Assembly (NCBI RefSeq): GCF_051521505.1
Contig: NZ_CP150356.1
Coordinates: 10,664,001-10,728,000 of the forward strand
Length of the DNA stretch: 64,000 nucleotides
From: Sorangium sp025924095
GTDB lineage: Bacteria; Myxococcota_A; Polyangia; Polyangiales; Polyangiaceae
Reading direction: 5' to 3'
Of the stretch, positions 56,450 through 64,000 are shown in pieces; positions within the stretch are counted from its first letter, which is position 1; each line of letters opens with the position of its first letter. A model generated the notes under the pieces. It was not told the origin of the DNA. It ran no database searches and saw nothing but the letters and a program-made list of their open reading frames with translations. Position numbers and translations under genes: made by a program.

Positions 56450-57763
56450 TTACTTGCGGTACTCTTCGGTGGCTCGGCCGCTCGAGCTCGGCGGCGGCAG
56501 CTCCACCTCGGGCTTCTTTGTCGCGGCTGCCTTCGGGTCCGGGGCGGCGCGGAGCAGCACCGTGACCTGCCGGTACTTCCCGCCGCTCAGCAAGGTCAGA
56601 GGGACCTTCTCGCCGATCGCATGCGCGCGGATCGCGTCGGCGAGCGCCTCGGGGCTCGTGACGGGCACGCCGCCGACCGCGAGGATCATGTCGCTCGTCG
56701 CACGATCGCCGCCCTTCAGGCGGGCCTCGTCCGCCGGGCTCCCGGGGTGGACCACCGTGACCCGGACCCCCTTGGCCACCGGCGCGGCCTCGCTGATCCC
56801 CTGGATCCCGAGCCACCCCGCGGGCTGCACCGCCGTCTGCGGCACGGCGCGGAGGAACCCCCGGATGGCGCTGATCGGCGCGCCGAAGGCGACCGGCGTG
56901 CAGGGCTTGCCCTCGTTCGGAGCGCAGCCGCGGCCGAGGACCGCGACCACGCGGCCGTCCTCGTCGAGGATCGGCGCGCCCAGATCGAGCGGCGAGACGC
57001 GCGACCCGAGCTCGATCGCGTCGTCGAGCTGCCGGTCGTCGCCGCCGAGCAGCGTCCGGCGCGATCGCAGCACCATCGGGACGGCCGCGACCTTGCCGCG
57101 CGCCGCCGAGAACGAGCGGATCTGCGCGTCCGGCCGCACCGGATCGCGCGACGAGGCGGTGAGCCCCTCGGTCCACCTGCCGGTCTGCGGCACGAGCAGC
57201 GCGAGATCCCACACGCGGTCGTGGTGGCCGAGCTTCACCCGGACGGTGGTCCCGTCGGCGAGGCGCGCCGTGAGGTCGTTGCCCGCGCCGAGCGGCGAGA
57301 GCGCCGTCAGGATGCGCCCATCGCCGGCGAGCACCGCGCCGAGGCCGAGGACCTGCCCGCCCCGCTCGACGATCGCCACGCCGCGCGCGGCGCGCTCCTC
57401 GACCGGCGGCTCCGCCTTGTCCCGGTCGTTGTCCTTCTCGGCCGGGCCCCGCTTCGGATCCGCCGGGGCCGCCTTCCTCTCCTTCACGCCCACGTCGGCG
57501 CGGGCCGGGAGCACGCCCCGCTTGCGCGCCTTCTGGGCCGGCGGCGGCGCCTCGTCCTCTGCCTCCTCCTGAGCTGGCTCCTCGTCCGGCGCGCCCTGCG
57601 CGAGCGCCGCGGGCGAGGCGAGCGCGCCGGCGAGCGACGCGGCGAGGGCGAACGCCAGCGACCGTCTCCATCGCTTCACAGGCGAGGTGTCAACGGGAGC
57701 GCTCGGCCCGGCCCCCCCGGGCGCGGTGGCCTTCGCGAAAACAGACGGGCTTGTCTCATTCAT
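56450..57763 (-). CDS. Secreted HtrA-like PDZ protein lacking the catalytic His and Ser
   Basis: A 437-residue protein from the ATG at 57763. A signal peptide (VKRWRRSLAFALAASLAG, cleaved near 56) is followed by an acidic/Lys-rich linker (60-125). Residues 125-305 align with the trypsin-like domain of HtrA/DegP, but the His position reads ILTALSPLG (normally ILTN.HVV) and the Ser position reads SPLDLGAPILDEDG (normally PGNSGGPL...G). Asp186 in VWDLALL is kept. Residues 315-405 are one PDZ domain (GWLGIQGI, PGSPADEARLKGGD). It therefore probably binds peptides without cutting. It is divergent from the sigma factor/VIT-VWA operon across 158 bp, which suggests a shared role in envelope signalling. 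Confidence 0.82.
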   Translation of the reverse strand: MNETSPSVFAKATAPGGAGPSAPVDTSPVKRWRRSLAFALAASLAGALASPAALAQGAPDEEPAQEEAEDEAPPPAQKARKRGVLPARADVGVKERKAAPADPKRGPAEKDNDRDKAEPPVEERAARGVAIVERGGQVLGLGAVLAGDGRILTALSPLGAGNDLTARLADGTTVRVKLGHHDRVWDLALLVPQTGRWTEGLTASSRDPVRPDAQIRSFSAARGKVAAVPMVLRSRRTLLGGDDRQLDDAIELGSRVSPLDLGAPILDEDGRVVAVLGRGCAPNEGKPCTPVAFGAPISAIRGFLRAVPQTAVQPAGWLGIQGISEAAPVAKGVRVTVVHPGSPADEARLKGGDRATSDMILAVGGVPVTSPEALADAIRAHAIGEKVPLTLLSGGKYRQVTVLLRAAPDPKAAATKKPEVELPPPSSSGRATEEYRK

Positions 57764-57921
57764 AAGCGCGGCTCCTGAGGCGACCTGCCGATTCTGCTGC
57801 GGCTGGGATCGTATTGCAAAAGGCAAAGGCCGGACCGCCCTGTACGGTGGGATCGGGCACCGGAGCCCGCCGGGGGCGGGGGCGAAAAAAATCCGGTCAC
57901 GAACGCGGGGGACGGGGGCAC

Positions 57922-58629
57922 ATGGCCGGCGATGAGGCAGCGATGGCAGCTGGGTTAGCGCTCGTGGGGGCGGGGGTCGAGACGCGGACCGAGGTCGAGA
58001 CGCGGACCGAGGTCGAGACGCGGACCGAGGTCGACGCGCGGACCGAGGGCGACGCGCGGACCGAGGGCGACGCGCGGACCGAGGGCGACGCGCGGACGGA
58101 CGAGGCTCGGGCGATCGAGGGGCTGATCGGGACAGGCGACTTCCGGGAAGCGCTGTCGCGGTGTGCGAGGGCCTACGCCATGCCGCTGGGCCGGCTGTGC
58201 ATGGCGTTCACCGGGTCGCAGGCCGAGAGCGAGGAGCTTGTGCAGGAGACGCTGCTCGCGGCGTTCGATGCCTTCCCCCAGTACCGCGCCGAGGGGAGCG
58301 TGCGGGCCTGGCTCTTCGGGATCGCGCGGCGCATCTGCGGGCGGCACACGGAGCTCAGGGCGCGGCGCGAGGCGCGGCTGCGGCTCGTGCACGACACGCG
58401 GCCGCGGCCGGATGCGAGCGAGCTCGCGCTGGAGCGCGAGCGGGCCGAGCGCGCCCGCGCCGCGCTCTCGCGGCTCAAGCCGAGCGAGCGCGAGGCGGTG
58501 GTGCTGCGGTTCGACGCGGGGCTCTCCTTCAAGGAGGTGGCCCTCGCGTGCGGGATCGACGAGGCGGCGGCGCGAAAGCGGGTCAGCCGCGCGCTGGTGC
58601 GGCTCAGGGCCGATCTGGGCGAGGAGTGA
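57922..58629 (+). CDS. ECF sigma factor with repeat-expanded N-terminus (second)
   Basis: A 235-residue sigma factor from the ATG at 57922. Residues about 18-58 are tandem hexapeptides (VETRTE three times, then GDARTE units). The sigma region 2 spans about 60-140 (GRLCMAFTGSQAESEELVQE, WLFGIARRICGRH) and region 4 about 170-230 (LKPSEREAVVLRFDAGLSFK, ACGIDEAAARKRVSRALVRL). It is five bases from the anti-sigma/FecR/VIT/VWA gene, a classical sigma/anti-sigma operon. Autoregulation from the divergent promoter region (57764-57921) is likely but not shown. Confidence 0.9.
   Translation: MAGDEAAMAAGLALVGAGVETRTEVETRTEVETRTEVDARTEGDARTEGDARTEGDARTDEARAIEGLIGTGDFREALSRCARAYAMPLGRLCMAFTGSQAESEELVQETLLAAFDAFPQYRAEGSVRAWLFGIARRICGRHTELRARREARLRLVHDTRPRPDASELALERERAERARAALSRLKPSEREAVVLRFDAGLSFKEVALACGIDEAAARKRVSRALVRLRADLGEE
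57976..58098 (+). repeat. 18-bp tandem repeats in the sigma-factor N-terminus
   Basis: Six to seven units of 18 bp, the first three reading GTCGAGACGCGGACCGAG and later ones GGCGACGCGCGGACCGAG. They encode VETRTE and GDARTE. Frame-neutral; near-identical copies imply recent slippage or unequal exchange. Confidence 0.85.
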
Positions 58630-58634
58630 GGGCG

Positions 58635-61600
58635 ATGAGCGCGACAGGAACGGATTCGGCTGGGCTGTGCGGCGAGGTCGAGGAGCAGCTCGCGGAGGTG
58701 CTCGACGGGACGGCGCGACCGGCGCTGTACGAGCACATCGCCGGCTGCGACGCGTGCCGCGACCTGCGCCACGACGCGACGCGAGCCGCGGAGCTCGCGG
58801 CCGCGGCGGGCGCGGACTTCCGGCCGGCGGGCGACTTCGCCGAGGCGCTGCTCCGGCGGATCGAGGCGGCGCGGCCCTCGGAGGGCGCGTCGAGCGGCGC
58901 CGTCCTCAAGGCGGTGCCCGAGGCGCACACCGGTGAGGCGGGCACGGGCGAGATGCGCGCGGGGGAGGCGCTGGCAGACGCGCGCGCAGGCGACATGACC
59001 GACGCGCGCACCGGCGACTCCGCGGCCGATCCAGACGCCGGGGAGGCGCGCACGGGCGAGGCGCCCGCGGGCGCGCGCACCGCCGACATGACCGACGCGC
59101 GCACCGCCGACATGACCCACGCGCGCACCGCCGACATGACCGACGCGCGCACCGCCGATATGACCGACGCGCGCACGGGCAGCTCGCCCGCCGGCGGAGC
59201 GCGCCCCTCCAGCCCGGAGCGGGCCGCGCCGGCGCCGCGCCGCGCGCGAGGCGCCGTCTTCGGGCGGCGCTCGGCCATCGCCGCCGCCGCCCTGGCCGCC
59301 GCGGCGGCGATGACGGCCGGGGTCGTCCTGCTGCGCGACGGCAAGGAGACGCCGGCCGTCGCCGTGACCGCGGGCGCGCCGTGGTCGGGCAAGGTCGCCT
59401 CGGTCTCGCGCGCGTCGGCCGACAAGTCGGGCGGCCTCGAGGCGTGCGACGCCGCGGGCGCCTGCGCGCCGCTCGCCGCGGGCGCGGCGCTCCCGGAGGG
59501 CGCGATCCTGCGCACCGACACGCGGACGCGCGCGCACCTCGCGCTCGCGGACGGCTCCGCGCTCGCCATCGACCGCGGCTCGCGCGTGTGGGTCGCCGGC
59601 GACGCCCGCCGCGCGCGGGTCGAAGCCGGCGCCGTCGTCCTCGACGTCGTCCCGGCCCCCGGAGCGCCGCCCGCGCGCATCGAGGTGCCGCACGGCGAGA
59701 TCGAGGTGCTCGGGACCAAGCTCGCGGTCACCGCGAGCGCCGAGCGCGCCTCGGTCGAGGTCGCGCGCGGCGCCGTGCGCGTCACCGGCGAGCGGGGCGA
59801 GCCCGTCGAGGTGCGCGCCGGCGAGGAGGCGACGCTCGCGAAGGGCGCCGCGCCGGAGGTCGCGATCGCGACGTCGATCGCCGACACGCTCTCGTGGAGC
59901 GACCGCTCCGCCGAGGAGGCCGACGCCCCGGCGCTCCGCGGCCTCGGCGAGCTCAGGGCGCGCAAGCCGGGCGCGACGCAGGAAAAAGAGCGGGCCGTGC
60001 GGCTCGCGAAGCACGCGGTCAAGGTGCGGATCGTCGACGTCGTCGCCCGGACCGAGATCGACGAGACGTTCGCCAACGACACCGACGAGGAGCTCGAGGG
60101 CATCTTCCGCTTCCCGCTCCCGCCGGGCGCCCAGATCGAGCGGCTCGCGCTCGAGGTGGACGGCAAGCTCATCGAGGGCGCGTTCGTCGACCGCGACCGC
60201 GGGGCCGCGATCTGGCGCGGCGTCCTCCAGAACGCCGCCCCCAAGGCGCCCAAGCCGCGCGAGGAGATCATCTGGGTCCCGGGCCCGTGGCGCGACCCCG
60301 CGCTGCTCGAGTGGCAGCGCGGCGGCCGGTTCGAGCTCCGCATCTTCCCCATCCCGAAGCGCGGCTCGCGTCGCGTCGTGCTCACCTACACGCAGCTCGT
60401 CGAGCAGTCGGGCGGCGTCCGGCGCTTCACCTACCCGCTCGCGCACGACCAGAGCGGCACGACGAACATCGGCGACTTCTCGCTCGACCTCCAGGTGCTC
60501 GGCCACGACCGGGCGTTCGGCGTCGAGACGCGCGGCTACGAGCTCGCCGCCGCGCCCGCGGAGGGCGCGGCCGACCGGCGCACGCTGCACGCCGAGGGGT
60601 TCACGCCGGCCGGCGACCTCACGGTCGAGTACGCGCTCCCCGATCGCGATCGGCCGGTCACCGCGTGGGCCTACCAGATGCCTCCCGCCGCGGCGCCGCT
60701 GCCGCCCGCGCTCCGCGCCGCGGGCGCGCCGAAGAACGCCGGCGCGGCGAAGGGCGACGGCGCGGAGCACGAGGCGTCGCTCGCCGCGGCGCGGGCCATC
60801 GCCGGCGACACGTCGCCCTACGTCGCGATCGCGATCCGCCCCCGGCTCCCCCGCTGGGAGGAGTCGACCTCGCGGCGCCACGCGATCGTCGTCGACTCGA
60901 GCCGGTCCATGGTCGGCGAGCGCTTCGCCCGCGCGACGCGGCTCGCCTCGTCGATCGTCCGCGAGATGGACCGGCGCGACGAGGTCGTCGTCATCGCGTG
61001 CGACACGCTCTGCCGCTCCCTCGGCGAGGGCGGCCAGGGCGGCGCCGGGCGGCCCATGGCCCCCGGCGCCGCGTCGGCGGCCGAGGTCGAGCGCTTCCTC
61101 GGCGGCATCGAGCCCGACGGCGGCAGCGATCTCGCCGCGGCGATGATCGCCGCGCGCGCCGCCGCCGGCCCGCTCGACGGCAAGGAGCTCCGGATCCTCT
61201 ACCTCGGCGACGGCACGCCCTCGGTCGGCCCGACGCGCCCCCTCCACATCGAGGCCGCGGTGCGCGGCGCCGTCCCCGCGGACGGCGCCGCCGTGATCGC
61301 GGTCGCGCTCGGGAGCGACGCGGACACGACGTCGCTCCGGGCGCTCGCGCGGGGCGGCGGCGGGGTGATGGTCCCCTACGTGCCCGGCCAGAAGGTCGCG
61401 AGCGCGGCGCAGTCGGTCCTCGGCGCCGCCTACGGCCTCGCGCTGCGCGATCCGGAGCTCGATCTGCCGCCCGGCCTCACCCAGGTCACGCCGGCGCGGC
61501 TCGACCCGATCCGCGCCGGCGGCGAGGCGTTCGTCGTGGCCCGGATGAGCTCCGGCGCCGACGTCACCGGCGCGATCCGCCTCCGGGGCCGCGTCTCGGG

Positions 61601-63242
61601 CGAGCGCTTCGAGCAGACCTACCCCGTGAGCCTCGCCGCCGGCACGGGCGCGGGCAACGCCTTCGTCCCGCGCCTCTACGCCGCGGCGAAGATCGCGGAG
61701 CTCGAGGAGACCGGCGGCGACGCGCAGAAGCCCGCGATCATCGAGCTGTCGCGGCGCTTCTCCGTGGCGAGCCGGTTCACGTCGCTGCTCGTCCTGGAGA
61801 GCGAGGCGATGTTCAAGGCGTTCGGCCTCGAGCGGGACGGCATCGCCTCCGCCTTCACGGGCGAGGAGCAGGCCCAGGGCGTGAGCGCGAGCGCCGAGGG
61901 GGAGCCGCCCGACGACGCGGCGGACGAGAGCGCTGCGGAGGAGAGGAAAGGGGCCGGGCCTGCGGGGGACCTCGGCCTGTCGGGCAGCGGCCTCGGCGGC
62001 GGCGGCCGCGGCTGGGCGCAGGCGAACCCAGCGCCGGCTCGCAGGTCGGCTGGCGCCGCCGCACCGCCTCGGCCGCCCAGCCCCCGTCCCGGCTCGCCCG
62101 CGAACCCGTTCGACCCCCTCTCGGCCCCGCTCGACGGCAACCCGCCGGCGCCGGCGCCGACGAGCGCCGCCCCCACGGCGCCGCCGGCGGCGGAGCCCCT
62201 GCCTGACGACCGCGCCCGGAAGTCCTCGCGCGACGACGTCGAGGAGTGGTCGCGCCGGCGGCCGCGGCGGATGGTCCCGATGCGCCGGGTGTTCGATCGC
62301 AAGGTGAGCTTCGACGCGACGAACACGCTCGCGCCCGGGAGCGCCGCGAAGACGGCGGAGGCCGAGGCGACGCTCGCCGCGGCCCCGGACAGCCGCGACA
62401 GGACAGCGGGCCTCTACACGCTCTACGCCACGACCGGCCGGCTCGGCGAGGCCCAGGAGCTGACCGCGCGCTGGAGCGGGCGCGACGCGCTCGACCCCGA
62501 CGCGCTCATCGCCCGCGCCGACCTCGCGGCCCGCCAGGGCGATCGCGATCGCGCGGTGCGCATCCTCGGAGGCCTCGCCGACGTGCGCCCCGGCGACCGG
62601 GCGATCCAGGCGCGCCTCGCCGAGCTCTGGGACGCGGCGGGCCGGCCCGCGTACGCGTGCCAGCACCGGGTGGCGCTCGCCGACCTCGCGCCCGCCGACG
62701 CGAAGCTCGTCGCCGCCGCGGTCCGGTGCGCCGGCGAGGGCGGCATGAGCGAGCTCGCGGGCCAGCTCCGCCTCGACCTGACCTCGGACGTCCGGGCGTT
62801 GGTCGACAGCCGCCTCGCGCGGCCGGACGCGCCGCCGTCCGCGGACCTGCCCGGCGACGTGCGCCTCAGCGCCGAGTGGACCGGCGGCGCCGACCTCGAC
62901 CTCGCGCTCATCGACGCGCAGGGGCGGCGCCTCTCCTGGATGGGCTCCACCCTCGGGCCTCTGGGTGTACGCTCGCGCGACGCGACGAGCACGCGCTCGG
63001 AGTCGCTCGCGCTGCGGAGCCTCCCCAAGGGGAGCTACATCGTCGAGATCGCGCGCGCGTCGGCCGGGGACGGCGCCTCGCCGTCCGCCCTCTCCGGCGC
63101 GCCGGGCGCCGTGCGCGGCGAGCTGACCCTTCGCCTCGCGGGAGAGACCCGCAAGGTGCCCTTCACGCTCGAGGGCGCGCGCGTCGAGCTCGGCACGGTG
63201 CGCGTCTTCTTCACCTCCCGCCTGGTGCCGATCGACGACTGA
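58635..63242 (+). CDS. Giant anti-sigma/FecR/VIT/VWA fusion protein
   Basis: 1535 residues; the ATG at 58635 lies five bases after the sigma-factor stop. In order: a zinc-type anti-sigma domain with H34-x3-C38-x2-C41 (EHIAGCDACR) and a further Cys12; a repeat linker of ARTADMTD units (about 145-182); one membrane helix (about 212-233); a FecR domain (about 260-420: ILRTDTRTRAHLALADGSAL, GEIEVLGTKLAV); a VIT domain (about 440-560: IDETFANDTDEELEGIFRFP); a VWA domain with MIDAS DSSRS (about 753); a Pro/Gly/Ala linker (about 1085-1200); a TPR-like helical region (about 1235-1380); and a C-terminal DUF2135-like beta domain. The N-terminus should bind the sigma factor inside, with the rest outside. 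Single-protein fusion of these parts is unusual. Confidence 0.88.
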   Translation: MSATGTDSAGLCGEVEEQLAEVLDGTARPALYEHIAGCDACRDLRHDATRAAELAAAAGADFRPAGDFAEALLRRIEAARPSEGASSGAVLKAVPEAHTGEAGTGEMRAGEALADARAGDMTDARTGDSAADPDAGEARTGEAPAGARTADMTDARTADMTHARTADMTDARTADMTDARTGSSPAGGARPSSPERAAPAPRRARGAVFGRRSAIAAAALAAAAAMTAGVVLLRDGKETPAVAVTAGAPWSGKVASVSRASADKSGGLEACDAAGACAPLAAGAALPEGAILRTDTRTRAHLALADGSALAIDRGSRVWVAGDARRARVEAGAVVLDVVPAPGAPPARIEVPHGEIEVLGTKLAVTASAERASVEVARGAVRVTGERGEPVEVRAGEEATLAKGAAPEVAIATSIADTLSWSDRSAEEADAPALRGLGELRARKPGATQEKERAVRLAKHAVKVRIVDVVARTEIDETFANDTDEELEGIFRFPLPPGAQIERLALEVDGKLIEGAFVDRDRGAAIWRGVLQNAAPKAPKPREEIIWVPGPWRDPALLEWQRGGRFELRIFPIPKRGSRRVVLTYTQLVEQSGGVRRFTYPLAHDQSGTTNIGDFSLDLQVLGHDRAFGVETRGYELAAAPAEGAADRRTLHAEGFTPAGDLTVEYALPDRDRPVTAWAYQMPPAAAPLPPALRAAGAPKNAGAAKGDGAEHEASLAAARAIAGDTSPYVAIAIRPRLPRWEESTSRRHAIVVDSSRSMVGERFARATRLASSIVREMDRRDEVVVIACDTLCRSLGEGGQGGAGRPMAPGAASAAEVERFLGGIEPDGGSDLAAAMIAARAAAGPLDGKELRILYLGDGTPSVGPTRPLHIEAAVRGAVPADGAAVIAVALGSDADTTSLRALARGGGGVMVPYVPGQKVASAAQSVLGAAYGLALRDPELDLPPGLTQVTPARLDPIRAGGEAFVVARMSSGADVTGAIRLRGRVSGERFEQTYPVSLAAGTGAGNAFVPRLYAAAKIAELEETGGDAQKPAIIELSRRFSVASRFTSLLVLESEAMFKAFGLERDGIASAFTGEEQAQGVSASAEGEPPDDAADESAAEERKGAGPAGDLGLSGSGLGGGGRGWAQANPAPARRSAGAAAPPRPPSPRPGSPANPFDPLSAPLDGNPPAPAPTSAAPTAPPAAEPLPDDRARKSSRDDVEEWSRRRPRRMVPMRRVFDRKVSFDATNTLAPGSAAKTAEAEATLAAAPDSRDRTAGLYTLYATTGRLGEAQELTARWSGRDALDPDALIARADLAARQGDRDRAVRILGGLADVRPGDRAIQARLAELWDAAGRPAYACQHRVALADLAPADAKLVAAAVRCAGEGGMSELAGQLRLDLTSDVRALVDSRLARPDAPPSADLPGDVRLSAEWTGGADLDLALIDAQGRRLSWMGSTLGPLGVRSRDATSTRSESLALRSLPKGSYIVEIARASAGDGASPSALSGAPGAVRGELTLRLAGETRKVPFTLEGARVELGTVRVFFTSRLVPIDD
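59078..59182 (+). repeat. 24-bp tandem repeat in the anti-sigma linker
   Basis: About four and a half units of 24 bp encode ARTADMTD, with single-base changes. They lie between the zinc domain and the membrane helix and so lengthen the cytoplasmic tether. Looser ADARAGDMTD and EARTGEAP copies precede them from about 58935. Confidence 0.8.
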
Positions 63243-63421
63243 CGGTCCCGCCGCTCTGGCGGGAGTGACCCCCGCCCACGCGCTGCCCCCTTGTCTGAAC
63301 ACCCCTCCCGACGCATCGCCTGAACAGCCTTTTCGGCGCACGCCCGGGCGCGCTCGCCCGGGGATCGAAAGGATCCCCCACCGCGCTCGTGTCGCGAGGA
63401 GATCCCCGATACAGTTTCGAC

Positions 63422-64000
63422 ATGAATCCGCTCGTCCCGGACTTCATCCTCGAACAGGACGCCGAAGGGCAATACGCGGGAGCCGTTGACGCGGCCGTCC
63501 TGCATGTATCGCTCCCGGCCGTCGTGGAGCTCGCCGAGCAGATGATCGCGCGTCAGGCGATCGATCCGGACGCGCTGCGCGCGCTCTTCGATCCGCTCTT
63601 CGAGGCAGTGCACCAGTCGGGCGGGTTCGTCGCGGCGTTCTCGCCCGGCGGCGGGTTCACCGCGCTCTTCCCCGATCGGGCGGGGCGGAACGTCACCCGG
63701 CACGCGCGCAGCGCGGCCCTCGCGATGCGGCGCAACCTCCTGGAGCTCGCCGCGCGGCGCGCGCTCGGCGCCGGCGGCGCGCAGATGCCGTTCAGGATCG
63801 GGCTCGCGTGGGGCTCGGTCCACTGGACGATCGTGCGGATCGCCCAGGATCGCGCTTACTTCCTGATCTACGGCCCCGCGGTCGAGGCCTGCCAGGCGAC
63901 CGATCGCGGGGTGGACGACAGCGAGCTCCACCTCGATCGCAGCTTCCGCGAGCGGCTCCCCTCGGCCCGGGAGAGCGTGGCGGAGCTCGACGAGGCGGAT
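63422..64000 (+). CDS. Degenerate class III cyclase-like domain protein, N-terminal part (cut by window edge)
   Basis: 193 residues are visible from the ATG at 63422 to the right edge. MNPLVPDFILEQDAEGQYAG and LFDPLFEAVHQSGGFVAAFS followed by FTALFPD align with the start of class III adenylate/guanylate cyclase domains of large signalling proteins (P.F.L......G....A..LFVDISGFT..., GG....FAGD.FTALFP). Here the first metal-binding segment, DISGFT, is replaced by AAVLHVSLPAVVELAEQ, and AGDAF by SPGGGF, so both metal Asp are missing. Later RIGLAWGSVHWTIV matches the usual G...G G.vg. region. Such proteins usually continue with an AAA/NB-ARC-type ATPase and TPRs. It probably does not make cAMP. 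Confidence 0.6.
   Translation, partial: MNPLVPDFILEQDAEGQYAGAVDAAVLHVSLPAVVELAEQMIARQAIDPDALRALFDPLFEAVHQSGGFVAAFSPGGGFTALFPDRAGRNVTRHARSAALAMRRNLLELAARRALGAGGAQMPFRIGLAWGSVHWTIVRIAQDRAYFLIYGPAVEACQATDRGVDDSELHLDRSFRERLPSARESVAELDEAD

Noticed and set aside
58173..63341. Leftward open frame of about 1700 codons opposite the VIT/VWA gene
   Set aside because: Same mirror effect; no domains, composition dominated by Arg/Gly/Ala.

Overview
The window looks like chromosomal DNA of a myxobacterium, most likely of the Sorangium/Polyangium group (Polyangiales). The reasons are the very high GC content with G/C-rich third codon positions, frequent GTG and TTG starts, many secreted lipoproteins with Gly/Ser-rich linkers (GGSGG, GGDGG) and cysteine-rich ends, a Myxococcus-type cysteine-rich repeat (CGDG...QCDDGN...GDGC), numerous ECF sigma factors and NtrC/AraC regulators, and a protease with a MYXO-CTERM-like tail. 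Nothing marks the window as a prophage, plasmid or integrative element. I see no CRISPR array and no intact insertion sequence.

Layout. 1-4.5 kb: a glutathione S-transferase (cut by the left edge), a SulP transporter fused to a carbonic anhydrase, a small membrane protein, a diiron ferritin-like protein and a Cys-rich lipoprotein. 4.5-12 kb: a serine hydrolase of the class C beta-lactamase family, several lipoproteins, and a divergent AraC regulator/SDR pair. 12-20.6 kb: an NtrC-type response regulator, an APC permease, a macro-domain protein, a trypsin-like protease, and a lipoprotein M19 dipeptidase homologue with a disulfide-rich tail. 20.7-30.5 kb: a surface module of a 1889-residue NHL/Cys-rich/DNRLRE lipoprotein and a von Willebrand A protein, enclosed by two related AraC-type regulators. 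30.7-43.9 kb: core and stress functions (histidine kinase, metG, Dps, a CrtI-like oxidoreductase with a SnoaL-tailed ECF sigma factor, a PHA-granule-type small protein, RseP-like site-2 protease, RsmB-like methyltransferase). 44-50 kb: an accessory stretch of lower GC content with decaying, frameshifted genes, Cys-rich paralogues, a 21-bp tandem repeat and the second copy of a palindromic element. 50-53.7 kb: Uma2 nuclease-fold protein, an envelope protein pair and a GYF_2-like membrane protein, then tRNA-Gln(UUG). 54-63.2 kb: a signalling cluster of two ECF sigma factors, PP2C phosphatase, an HtrA homologue without catalytic His and Ser, and a 1535-residue anti-sigma/FecR/VIT/VWA fusion. 63.4-64 kb: start of a degenerate class III cyclase-like protein (cut by the right edge).

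How it fits together. The right-hand 10 kb is the most coherent unit. A sigma factor is followed five bases later by a single-pass protein whose N-terminus is a zinc-type anti-sigma domain and whose external part carries FecR, VIT, VWA, TPR-like and DUF2135-like regions. Divergent from it is a secreted PDZ pseudo-protease. An RseP-type intramembrane protease elsewhere in the window could complete an envelope-to-nucleus pathway, but that link is inference. Two copies of a structured palindrome about 100 bp long lie 40 kb apart, each between convergent genes, and their outer stems keep pairing through different sequences. They are the best candidate for an uncatalogued repeat family here.
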